From Planctomycetota bacterium (GTDB lineage Bacteria; Planctomycetota; Planctomycetia; Isosphaerales; Isosphaeraceae): a DNA stretch of 64,000 nucleotides. The position numbers and the translations under genes were made by a program. The notes below the pieces were generated by a model. It was not told the origin of the DNA and did no database searches. It saw only the letters and a list, made by a program, of their open reading frames with translations. Of this stretch, positions 14,201 to 22,414 are shown piece after piece (positions within the stretch are counted from its first letter, which is position 1; each line of letters starts with the position of its first letter). The stretch lies in NCBI GenBank assembly GCA_028291545.1, contig JAQGHR010000031.1, forward strand, positions 1 to 64,000, given 5' to 3'.

Positions 14201-14974
14201 GCCTACTACAACCTCGGCACCTACCAATCGGGCATGGGGAATTTCAGCGGGGCGATCGAGGCCTTCCGACAGGCGATCAAACTGAAGCCCGATTACGCCG
14301 AGCCGCACTGCAACCTCGGGCTCGCTCTCCAGAACCAAGGAGCCTTCGCCGAGGCCCTGGATCAACTCCGCAAGGGGCATGACCTGGGATCAAGGCGTGG
14401 AGACTGGCGATATCCTTCGGACCAATGGGTGAAGATTTGCGAGCGCATGATCGAGGTCGAGACACGACTGCCCGCCTACATCAAAGGCGAGGCGAAAGCG
14501 GCGGATTTTCGAGGGATGCTCATGATGGCGGACGTCTGCCGCCTGAAGTCGCTCAACGCGGCCTCCGCGCGGTTCTTCGGCCAGGCCCTCGATTTGCCCG
14601 AAGGACGGAGCTCGCCCCCGCAGTCCGGCATTCGCTACAACGCGGCGTGTGTCGCGGTCATGGCCGCCGCGGGTCAGGGCAAGGACGATCCGCCGGTCGA
14701 TGGCCCGACACGAGACCGTCTCCGACTCAGCGCCCTCGACTGGCTCCGCGCCGACCTGGCGGCCTGGGGATCGCTGCTGAAGAGCCCGTCGCCGCCGGAG
14801 CGAGCCGAGATCGCCAGGACTCTGGCCCACCGGAAGTCCGACCCCGACCTCGGCGGCATCCGCGACGAGGCCGCTCTCGCGGCGCTTCCGGCGTCGGAGC
14901 GGGCGACGTTACAAACGCTCTGGAGAGAGGTTGAGGACTTGCGAAAGACGGCGAGCGAGCCAGCGAGGAAATGA
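11261..14974 (+). CDS. Serine/threonine protein kinase with C-terminal TPR array
   Basis: [88 protein letters not shown]; then successive 34-aa TPR units. Start set at ATG 11261. Confidence 0.95.
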   Translation: [1237 protein letters not shown]

Positions 14975-15244
14975 TCGGGATCGAAGGACCGGTTCTCGCC
15001 GCCGATCTCCTGTGTTCGACGAAGATGGCCGGTAATCACGGGACTCACCGAGGATGCAGCGCGTCACATGCTCATGCGTATGTAACGGGTGTCGCCACCG
15101 ATTTTCGCTTGGTCCGAAAATTGCTCAGATTTCCAGGCTAATTGGGCTTGCCAAGGCCGATCAGACACTTAGAATCCGACAGACCTTCGGGACTCGCGCT
15201 TTCGCGCGATCCCCCCTCACCTCGATTCGAGGGTCAAGAAGACG

Positions 15245-16699
15245 ATGGGCGAGTCATCCTCCGCCTCAACCCACCTCGTCGTCATCCCGCTCGAAGAGCA
15301 GACGGATGGCGACGAGCCTCCCAGTTCCCCTCACGGAACGACTCCCGGCCAGGCCAGCTCGGCGAGACATCCGCTCTGGGCCGACGTGCCCGACGAAGAC
15401 TGGAACGACTGGCGATGGCAGTCGCAGCACGCCATCCGCAGCCCGAAACAAATCATCGAGCTGCTCCCCGTGACCGACGACGAGCGACGCGCCATCGAGA
15501 GCCTCTCCACCCAGTACAAGACCGCCATCCCGCCCTATTATTTCTCCTTGATCGATCCGCACGACCTGCGCGACCCGATCCGGTTGCAGTCGGTGCCGTC
15601 GATCGAAGAGCTCGAGGGCGAGGCGACCGTCTCCGAGGACGATCCCCTGGACGAGGACAAGGACTCGCCCGTACCCGGTCTGACTCACCGCTACCCGGAT
15701 CGCGTGCTGCTGGTCACGACGCATGTCTGCACCATGTACTGCCGGTTCTGCACCCGCAAACGCGCCACGATGAAGAAGGGCGGTTGGGACGCCGTCTCTC
15801 GCGACGATGAACGAATGATCGAATATGTCCGCGATCATCCCGAGATCCGCGACGTGATCGTCTCCGGCGGCGATCCCTTGACCCTGCCCCTGGAAAAACT
15901 CGAATTCTTCCTGACGAACCTGGCCGAGATCGAGCATGTCGACGTGATCCGCGTCGGCACCCGCGTCCCGGTCACGTTGCCGCAGAAGCTCGACGAGGAC
16001 GACCTGATCAAGGTCCTGTCCGCCAGCGACAAGGTCTGGATTCAGACCCATTTTAACCACGCCCGCGAGGTCACGCCCGAGGCCGCCCGCGCGGCGAAGC
16101 GCCTCCGCATGGCCGGGCTGCCGATGAACAACCACTGCGTGCTCATGAAGGGCGTCAACGACAGCGTGGCCGCCCAGCGCGACCTCTGCCGGGCCCTCTT
16201 ACGCATCAAGGTTCGCCCCTACTATCTCTTCCATTGCGATCCCGTCACCGGCGCGGGGCACTTCCGGACCAGCGTCTGGAAGGGGATCGAGATCATCGAA
16301 GGCCTGCGCGGACATATGTCCGGCCTCGGCATCCCGACTTACGTGGTCGACGCCCCGCGGGGCGGCGGCAAGATCCCGCTCATGCCGAACTACCTCATCT
16401 CCGCCGCCGATGACGCGGTGGTTCTGCGGAATTATGAAGGCATGATGATTCGCTACAATGCGACCGGGGCGCCGGCGGACGTTCGTCCTCCGGTCGTGAC
16501 TCAGGGCGTCAGCGCCCTGCTCGAAGGCCAAGCCGAGGCCCTGATCCCCCGAGACAATCCCCGAATGGGCCGCCGCAAGGCCGTGCCGCCTCTGCTGGAG
16601 GCGAAGATCGGGCGCAACGGCAACGGCAATGGCAACGGCCACGCGAACGGCAACGGCCATTCGAATGGGAACGGTTACTCCAACGGCAACGGACATTGA
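15245..16699 (+). CDS. kamA: KamA-family radical SAM protein (lysine 2,3-aminomutase-like)
   Basis: CTMYCRFCTRKR (CxxxCxxC), SGGDPLTLPLEKLEFFL, IRVGTRVPVTLPQKL, HCDPVTGAGHFRTSVWKGIEIIEGLRGHMSGLGIPTYVVDAPRGGGKIPLMPNY; Asn/Gly-rich C-terminal tail. Confidence 0.92.
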   Translation: MGESSSASTHLVVIPLEEQTDGDEPPSSPHGTTPGQASSARHPLWADVPDEDWNDWRWQSQHAIRSPKQIIELLPVTDDERRAIESLSTQYKTAIPPYYFSLIDPHDLRDPIRLQSVPSIEELEGEATVSEDDPLDEDKDSPVPGLTHRYPDRVLLVTTHVCTMYCRFCTRKRATMKKGGWDAVSRDDERMIEYVRDHPEIRDVIVSGGDPLTLPLEKLEFFLTNLAEIEHVDVIRVGTRVPVTLPQKLDEDDLIKVLSASDKVWIQTHFNHAREVTPEAARAAKRLRMAGLPMNNHCVLMKGVNDSVAAQRDLCRALLRIKVRPYYLFHCDPVTGAGHFRTSVWKGIEIIEGLRGHMSGLGIPTYVVDAPRGGGKIPLMPNYLISAADDAVVLRNYEGMMIRYNATGAPADVRPPVVTQGVSALLEGQAEALIPRDNPRMGRRKAVPPLLEAKIGRNGNGNGNGHANGNGHSNGNGYSNGNGH

Positions 16700-17739
16700 G
16701 GTCCGACGTGCTCAGGATCGGCATCGCGTACAGCCTCAAGCCGGTCGATCGGGACGACGACGGACCCGACGACCGGTACGAGGAGTTTGATAAGCCCGAG
16801 ACGATCGACGCCCTCGCCGAGGCGATCCGCGGCGACGGGCACGACGTCTCCCTGCTCGGCGATGGCCGCGAATTCCTGGCCAGCATGCTGGGCAATCCGC
16901 CCGATTTCGTCTTCAATTTCGCCGAGGGCCAGGGGATCGGCCGCGACCGCGAGGCGCGGATACCGGCGGTGTGCGAGATGCTCGGGGTCCCCTATTCGGG
17001 GTCGGACCCGCTGACGATGGCGGCGGCGCTGGATAAGACGATGGCGAAGCGTCTGATCCGCGACTCGGTCCTGACCCCCGATGAGGCCGTGATTCCCGTG
17101 GGCTGGCCCGACGACCAGATCCGCACTGCCCTGGAGGTCGCCTTCCCGCAATTTCCGACCGTGATCGCCAAGCCGATCTTCGAGGGTTCGAGCAAGGGGA
17201 TTCGCGGGAAGTCGCTGGCCGATTCGGTCGATGAGGCGGTCGAGCTCTGCACGAGGCTGTCGCGCATTTATTGTCAGCCGATCCTGGTCGAGGAGTTCAT
17301 CGGCGGCGACGAGGTGACCGTCGGCGTGATCGGCAATGGTCGAAGCGTGCGCGTCCTGGGCACGATGCGGATCATCCCCGTCGAGCCGACCGAACGCTTC
17401 GTCTACAGTCTCGAAATGAAACGGGACTGGAGGCGGTGCATTCGCTATGAAGTCCCCGCGATCGTGGACGAGCAGGAGCCCGGCCTCCTCGCGCTGGCCG
17501 CTACCAACGCGTACGAGGCGCTGGGATGCCGCGACGTGGCGAGGATCGACTTCCGCATCGACCGAGGCATCCCCTATTTCATCGAAGCCAACCCCCTGCC
17601 CGGCCTCGCCCCGGTGTCGAGCGACCTGGTGATCCTGGCCCAGGGTTACGGGATCGGTCACACCGAGCTGGTCCAGCGCATCCTGCGCACGGCCCTTGAT
17701 CGGGTAGGGCTGGCGGGCAAGCGAGCGGAGACGCAATGA
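16696..17739 (+). CDS. D-alanine--D-alanine ligase-like ATP-grasp protein (1)
   Basis: FNFAEGQGIGRDREARIPAVCEMLGVPYSGSDPLTMAAALDKTMAKRLI...GCRDVARIDFRIDRGIPYFIEANPLPGLAP; overlaps the kamA stop codon. Confidence 0.9.
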   Translation: MRSDVLRIGIAYSLKPVDRDDDGPDDRYEEFDKPETIDALAEAIRGDGHDVSLLGDGREFLASMLGNPPDFVFNFAEGQGIGRDREARIPAVCEMLGVPYSGSDPLTMAAALDKTMAKRLIRDSVLTPDEAVIPVGWPDDQIRTALEVAFPQFPTVIAKPIFEGSSKGIRGKSLADSVDEAVELCTRLSRIYCQPILVEEFIGGDEVTVGVIGNGRSVRVLGTMRIIPVEPTERFVYSLEMKRDWRRCIRYEVPAIVDEQEPGLLALAATNAYEALGCRDVARIDFRIDRGIPYFIEANPLPGLAPVSSDLVILAQGYGIGHTELVQRILRTALDRVGLAGKRAETQ

Positions 17740-17881
17740 GGGGCGACTTTTTTTTTCGCGGGCGTTCCTGTCCTTCGACTCAAGCGATATCATGGATTCG
17801 GCCGATTGGCCCGCTCGCCATGCTGGCAAGGCGACGATCCAACGGAAATCATGACGTGCGGCTCACCAGCGGAGACCCGCG

Positions 17882-18898
17882 ATGACCCGCTCTCGTCCTC
17901 GCGTTGCCGTGCTGTACAACGCCCCGGTGCTGCCGTCCGATCATCACGATTACGCCTCCGAGGCCGGTGTGGTCGCCGCCGCGAGATCGATCCTGGCCGC
18001 ATTGAAATCGCACGGATTCCGCCCTTTTTTGATGTCCGCGCGGCCCCCGGCTCAGCGCCTGGTTCGAAGCCTCGAACGCAAGCACCCCGATCTGGTTTTC
18101 AATCTTATCGAAGGCTTCGGCGGGCATAGCGGAGGCGAGGCGCACGTCACGTCGTTGCTGGAGATGATGGGCATTCCCTACACCGGCTGCCCCCCCGAGG
18201 CGCAGTCGTTGGCGCGCCACAAGGGGCGAACGAAGGCCCTGTTGCTCGGTTCCGGCCTACCCACCGCCCGGTTCTGGGTCGTGGCGGCCGGTGATTCGAT
18301 GCCGATCGACCCGTGGCCCGGGAACGTGATCGTCAAGCCCGAGAGCGAGGATGCCAGCCTCGGCATCGATCAGGACAGCATCGTCACGACCCATCTTGAT
18401 CTGTCGATCCGCGTCCGCCAGGTCCGCGAGAAGCACGGGCCCAACGTCTTGATCGAGTCCTATCTCCCCGGCCCCGAGTACAACGTCGGCGTCCTCGCCT
18501 TGCCCACGCCAAAGGCCCTGCCCGTCGCGGAGATTCTCTACACGACGCCGCCGGGCCGTTGGCCGATACTCACCTACGAGGCGAAATGGCACGTCGGCTC
18601 GGCGGAGGATCTCGCGAGTCGGCCGCGATGTCCGGCCGAAATCTCGCCCGAAATGGAGGTTCGACTGCGAGGTCTCGCCGAGTCCGCCTTCCGTGCGTGT
18701 GGTTGCCGCGATTATGCTCGGGTGGATTTCCGCCTCGATGAGCACGGTGAGCCGATGATCCTGGAAGTCAATCCGAACCCCGACCTCGACCCCTCCGCCG
18801 GCCTGGCCCGCGCGATCGCCGCCGGCGGCCTCGATTGGAGCGAGACCATCTCGGCCCTCGCCCGGCAGGCGCTCCAACGAGGCGCGGTCCATGACTGA
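17882..18898 (+). CDS. D-alanine--D-alanine ligase-like ATP-grasp protein (2)
   Basis: FNLIEGFGGHSGGEAHVTSLLEMMGIPYTGCPPEAQSLARHKGRTKALL...GCRDYARVDFRLDEHGEPMILEVNPNPDLDPSAG. Confidence 0.9.
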   Translation: MTRSRPRVAVLYNAPVLPSDHHDYASEAGVVAAARSILAALKSHGFRPFLMSARPPAQRLVRSLERKHPDLVFNLIEGFGGHSGGEAHVTSLLEMMGIPYTGCPPEAQSLARHKGRTKALLLGSGLPTARFWVVAAGDSMPIDPWPGNVIVKPESEDASLGIDQDSIVTTHLDLSIRVRQVREKHGPNVLIESYLPGPEYNVGVLALPTPKALPVAEILYTTPPGRWPILTYEAKWHVGSAEDLASRPRCPAEISPEMEVRLRGLAESAFRACGCRDYARVDFRLDEHGEPMILEVNPNPDLDPSAGLARAIAAGGLDWSETISALARQALQRGAVHD

Positions 18899-19373
18899 AT
18901 TGATCTTGCGCGACGCGCTTCGTCCCGAGGATCGATCTCATCTCGAACGCATCCTCCGCGCCTCCGGGGCCTTTCGCGAGGAAGAGGTCTCCGTCGGACT
19001 GGAGCTCGCGGACGAGACGCTGAACCCCCGCCCGGACACCGATTATCTCTGGGTCCTGGCCGACAGAGGCGGCGATCTCCTGGGATTCGCCTGCTACGGC
19101 CTTGTGCCGATGACCGAAGGGACGTTCGACCTGTATTGGATCGCTGTCGTTCCCGAGGCCCGTGGGTCGAATGTCGCGACGCGACTCGACGAGGCGGTCA
19201 CCGAGGCGGTTCGCAAGCGTGGCGGACGCTGGGTCCTGGCCGAGACGTCCTCGACCGAACCGTACGCGGCAGCTCGCCGGTTCTACGCAAAACGAGGGTA
19301 TTGCCTGGTCGAACGCATCCCCGATTTTTATCGCGACGGCGATGACCGGGTGACGTTCGGCAAGCGCGTGTAG
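18891..19373 (+). CDS. GNAT-family N-acetyltransferase
   Basis: 160 aa; FDLYWIAVVPEARGSNVATRLDEAVTEAVRKRGGRWVLAETSSTEPYAAARRFYAKRGY; start overlaps the previous stop codon. Confidence 0.88.
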   Translation: MTELILRDALRPEDRSHLERILRASGAFREEEVSVGLELADETLNPRPDTDYLWVLADRGGDLLGFACYGLVPMTEGTFDLYWIAVVPEARGSNVATRLDEAVTEAVRKRGGRWVLAETSSTEPYAAARRFYAKRGYCLVERIPDFYRDGDDRVTFGKRV

Positions 19374-19409
19374 GGACGGCACGGACCGTCCGGCCATCGA
19401 GACCAATGC

Positions 19410-21161
19410 ATGTTCCGCATCAGCCATGTGATCGGTACGACGCGCGATTATGACCGGCGCTGCCTGGCCGAAATCCAGCAGTTGTTCGAGGCTGCGTTCC
19501 CCGACCTCGCGGGAGATCCCGACTACATCCCTCGCAAGCTCGTCGAGCAGAGCGCTCGCGGCTATCCCTGCATCCTCCTCGCCGCACACGGTCCCGGAGA
19601 CCAGGTCCTCGGATTCGCGCTGGCGGACGTCTTCGAGAACATCGGCTACGCATATCTCGACTTCATCGTGACCGCCGCCGAGCAGCGCGGCCTCGGACTG
19701 GGCGGCGCACTCTTCGAAGCCCTTCGCGAAGAATTGACCGCGCGAGGAGTTCTCGGCCTGTTCTTCGAGGTTCCGACCGACGATCCGGCGCAGGTCGCCA
19801 ACGCGGCGGACCTGAAGTCCAACCAGGCCCGCTTGCGGTTCTACGAGCGTTATGGCGCGCTGCCCGTCCTGGGCACGCTCTACGACCAGCCGATCCGTCC
19901 GGGAAATCCGCCGGAACCGCGACTGCTCTACGACCCGCTCGAGAACAAGGAGCCCCTCGAACCCGACGAGCTCAAGCGTGTGATCGCGGCCATCCTCACG
20001 CTGCGCTACAACTACGATCCGCAAGATCCGTACGTGAAGCAGGTCCTCGCCTCGGTCCACGACTCGCCGGTCAAGCTCCGGGCGCCGAGATATCCAAAGA
20101 CCAGCACGACCCCCAAGCTGCCAAGGCGGTTGCAGCCGCTGAAAGTCTTCTGCTCGGCTCATCACGCACTTCACCATGTGAAGGAGCGAGGATATGTCGA
20201 ACGACCGGCCCGGGTGGACGTGATCCTCAAGGCGCTGGACGCCCTGCCCGATGTCGAGCGATTGCCGGTCCGGAACTTCGGCGAAGGGCCGATCCGTGCG
20301 GTTCATGACGCCGATTTCGTCAATTACCTGCGTAATTTCTGTCAGGAATTGACCAAGGGCGAGATGGTCTATCCTTACGTGTTCCCGATCCGCCGCACCG
20401 ATCGACCTCCCCACGATCGAAGCATGCGCGCGGGCTATTATTGCATCGATACGTTCACGCCCCTGAGTCAGGATGCCTACAAGGCGGCCCGCGCGGCCGT
20501 GAATGTCGCCCTCTCCGGCGCGTCCGCCGTGCTCGGGGGCGAGCCTCTGGTCTACAGCCTGTGCCGGCCTCCCGGGCATCACGCGGAGCGCGACACCTAC
20601 GGCGGATTCTGCTACTTCTGCAACGGGGCGATCGCCGCCCAGTACCTCGCGAAGTCTCTCGGCAAGGTCGCCGTCCTCGACGTGGACTATCACCACGGCA
20701 ACGGCACCCAGGACATATTTTACGAGCGTTCCGACATCCTCACCGTCTCGATCCACGGCCATCCGAGCTTCGCCTATCCCTATTTCTCCGGATTCGCCGA
20801 CGAGCGCGGCGAAGGCGAGGGCAAGGGGTTCAACGTCAATCTCCCCCTGCCCGAACACGTCAACGACGCCCGCTACCTTGAAGAGCTTGACGAAGCCCTC
20901 GAGATCGTCGCCAAGTTCAAGCCCGAAGCGCTGGTCGTCTCCCTCGGCCTCGATATCGCGAAGGCCGATCCCACCGGGACGTGGAGCCTCACGCCGACCG
21001 GTTTGTCGGAAGTCGGCCGGCGGATCGGTGCCCTCAAGCTGCCCACGCTTCTCGTGCAGGAGGGCGGTTACAACATCCGCTCTCTTGGGCGTAACGCGGC
21101 GGCGCTTCTCACGGGGTTCTGCGCGGGGGCATTAGGAAGGAGGAAGAAGCGGAGGCGGTGA
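19410..21161 (+). CDS. GNAT acetyltransferase fused to HDAC/acetylpolyamine amidohydrolase-like deacetylase
   Basis: N-terminal GNAT (AYLDFIVTAAEQRGLGLGGALFEALREEL...LRFYERYGALPV); C-terminal deacetylase: CRPPGHHAERDTYGGFCYFCNGAIAA, VLDVDYHHGNGTQDIFYERSDILTVSIHGHPSFAYPYFSGFADERGEGEGKGFNVNLPLP, LGLDIAKADPTG, QEGGYN. Confidence 0.93.
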   Translation: MFRISHVIGTTRDYDRRCLAEIQQLFEAAFPDLAGDPDYIPRKLVEQSARGYPCILLAAHGPGDQVLGFALADVFENIGYAYLDFIVTAAEQRGLGLGGALFEALREELTARGVLGLFFEVPTDDPAQVANAADLKSNQARLRFYERYGALPVLGTLYDQPIRPGNPPEPRLLYDPLENKEPLEPDELKRVIAAILTLRYNYDPQDPYVKQVLASVHDSPVKLRAPRYPKTSTTPKLPRRLQPLKVFCSAHHALHHVKERGYVERPARVDVILKALDALPDVERLPVRNFGEGPIRAVHDADFVNYLRNFCQELTKGEMVYPYVFPIRRTDRPPHDRSMRAGYYCIDTFTPLSQDAYKAARAAVNVALSGASAVLGGEPLVYSLCRPPGHHAERDTYGGFCYFCNGAIAAQYLAKSLGKVAVLDVDYHHGNGTQDIFYERSDILTVSIHGHPSFAYPYFSGFADERGEGEGKGFNVNLPLPEHVNDARYLEELDEALEIVAKFKPEALVVSLGLDIAKADPTGTWSLTPTGLSEVGRRIGALKLPTLLVQEGGYNIRSLGRNAAALLTGFCAGALGRRKKRRR

Positions 21162-21212
21162 GGCGAGTCGGACAACTTTGCGACATCGGCCCAGGGAGGA
21201 TATCATCGTAAG

Positions 21213-21539
21213 GTGGCTGCCATGACCCAATCGGCGCCCGCCGTCCATTCCGACCCGGGCATCAGTGGAGGAGGGTTCGTACTTATCGGCACGCGCGTTC
21301 CTCTGCGGACCATGCTCGATTACCTCGAAGCCGGTGATCCACTCGACGTATTTCTCGAGGCCTTTGCGCCCGTCAAGCGAACTCAGTCCATCACAGCTCT
21401 TCGGCGGGCCGAGCGGGCACTGGCGGCGTCTGCGATAGTTACCTCTATGATTGCAACCACCGCCTGCCACCCCGGAAATCGGACGGCCGCAAGTCGCATC
21501 ACCATCCTCAACGCTTCATCGCGCCTTCGAGAAGCTTGA
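21213..21539 (+). CDS. DUF433-like protein, possibly decayed at the C-terminus
   Basis: DPGISGGGFVLIGTRVPLRTMLDYLEAGDPLDVFLEAFAPVKRTQSITALRRAERALAAS matches the DUF433 pattern; the tail is unlike the family. Confidence 0.6.
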   Translation: MAAMTQSAPAVHSDPGISGGGFVLIGTRVPLRTMLDYLEAGDPLDVFLEAFAPVKRTQSITALRRAERALAASAIVTSMIATTACHPGNRTAASRITILNASSRLREA

Positions 21540-22347
21540 CGGCTTCCGCAAGTCTCGATTCGCGGCTCAGATCGATCGGCAATTTTCCGTTCTTATCTTT
21601 GACCGTGGGGTTGGCGCCCAGGCGAAGAAGTAGGGCAACGAACCGGGCATCGTATTGAGCGGCCACGTGTAGCGCGGTCGCGGCGTCGTGGTTCTGAGCG
21701 TTCACATTCGCGCCGTGAAGCACGAGATGCTCGATGATGGCCATCCGATCCTCGTAGCGATCCAGGGCCGGGTCGCCATACTCGACGGTCAGTCCCGAAC
21801 AGGCGGTGATGACCACGGAATTGCCGAAGACCGAGTCTTGCGCGTCGACATCGGTCCCGTGGGCGACCATCCGAATCACGGCCGATTGGCGATTCCGAAG
21901 AGCCATTGAGGCCAGCGGTTCCTGCCCGGCCGGACCGAGCGCCACTGGATCTGCGCCGTTCCCAAGGAGGAGGTCGACGACGTCCCCTGTCGAGGCCCAA
22001 TGCAGCGGCGTCTCGCCGCCGACACCTCGGCCGCCCGTGTTCGGTATCTCGACGTCGCCGCCACGGTCGATGAGGTATCGGAGTAGCCTGACATGCCCGT
22101 TCCGTGCCGCCACGTGCATCCGTGTCAGCCCGTAAACCGGCTCGATCACGTCGTGGGGCGACCCGCCGCGTCCGAGGGCCGACTTGGCCTCGGCGAGGGC
22201 TCGCTCCTCGGGGTCCACTACAGGTTGAGCCTCTCCCTGTCGCGGCGAGCTTTGATTTGCCGCCTGCACACCGACCGGTTGTTGCCGGCTCCCGCACCCG
22301 ACGATTAGCGAGATCATGAAGCGAATGAATCGAGTTGGATTCTTCAC
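21508..22347 (-). CDS. Ankyrin-repeat protein, putative lipoprotein
   Basis: Lipobox-like MISLIVGC; ankyrin units GLTRMHVAARNGHVRLLRYLIDRGGDVE, GETPLHWAS, ATALHVAAQYDARFVALLLRLGANPTVKDKNGKLPIDL. Confidence 0.85.
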   Translation of the reverse strand: MKNPTRFIRFMISLIVGCGSRQQPVGVQAANQSSPRQGEAQPVVDPEERALAEAKSALGRGGSPHDVIEPVYGLTRMHVAARNGHVRLLRYLIDRGGDVEIPNTGGRGVGGETPLHWASTGDVVDLLLGNGADPVALGPAGQEPLASMALRNRQSAVIRMVAHGTDVDAQDSVFGNSVVITACSGLTVEYGDPALDRYEDRMAIIEHLVLHGANVNAQNHDAATALHVAAQYDARFVALLLRLGANPTVKDKNGKLPIDLSRESRLAEAVKLLEGAMKR

Positions 22348-22414
22348 GATGTCTCCGTGGCAACGAGCCAGTCGCCGAAGGTCGGCCCGCGCGAACAGGT
22401 CGGTGATCCGAGGC

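Noticed and set aside
13440-14400. Tandem DNA repeats that could suggest a CRISPR or minisatellite
   Set aside because: They are diverged in-frame TPR units inside the kinase gene.
16612-16696. Possible CRISPR-like or tandem-repeat locus
   Set aside because: It is an in-frame Asn-Gly coding repeat with no spacers.
15245-16699. Annotating the KamA-family gene as EpmB (EF-P modification) because efp is nearby
   Set aside because: The EF-P here has Asn instead of the acceptor Lys, there is no EpmA next to it, and KamA is coupled to ATP-grasp ligase genes.
18768-20858. 696-aa minus-strand ORF opposite ATP-grasp-2, GNAT and the GNAT-deacetylase gene
   Set aside because: Spans three well-supported genes on the other strand and shows no recognisable motif; a codon-bias artefact.
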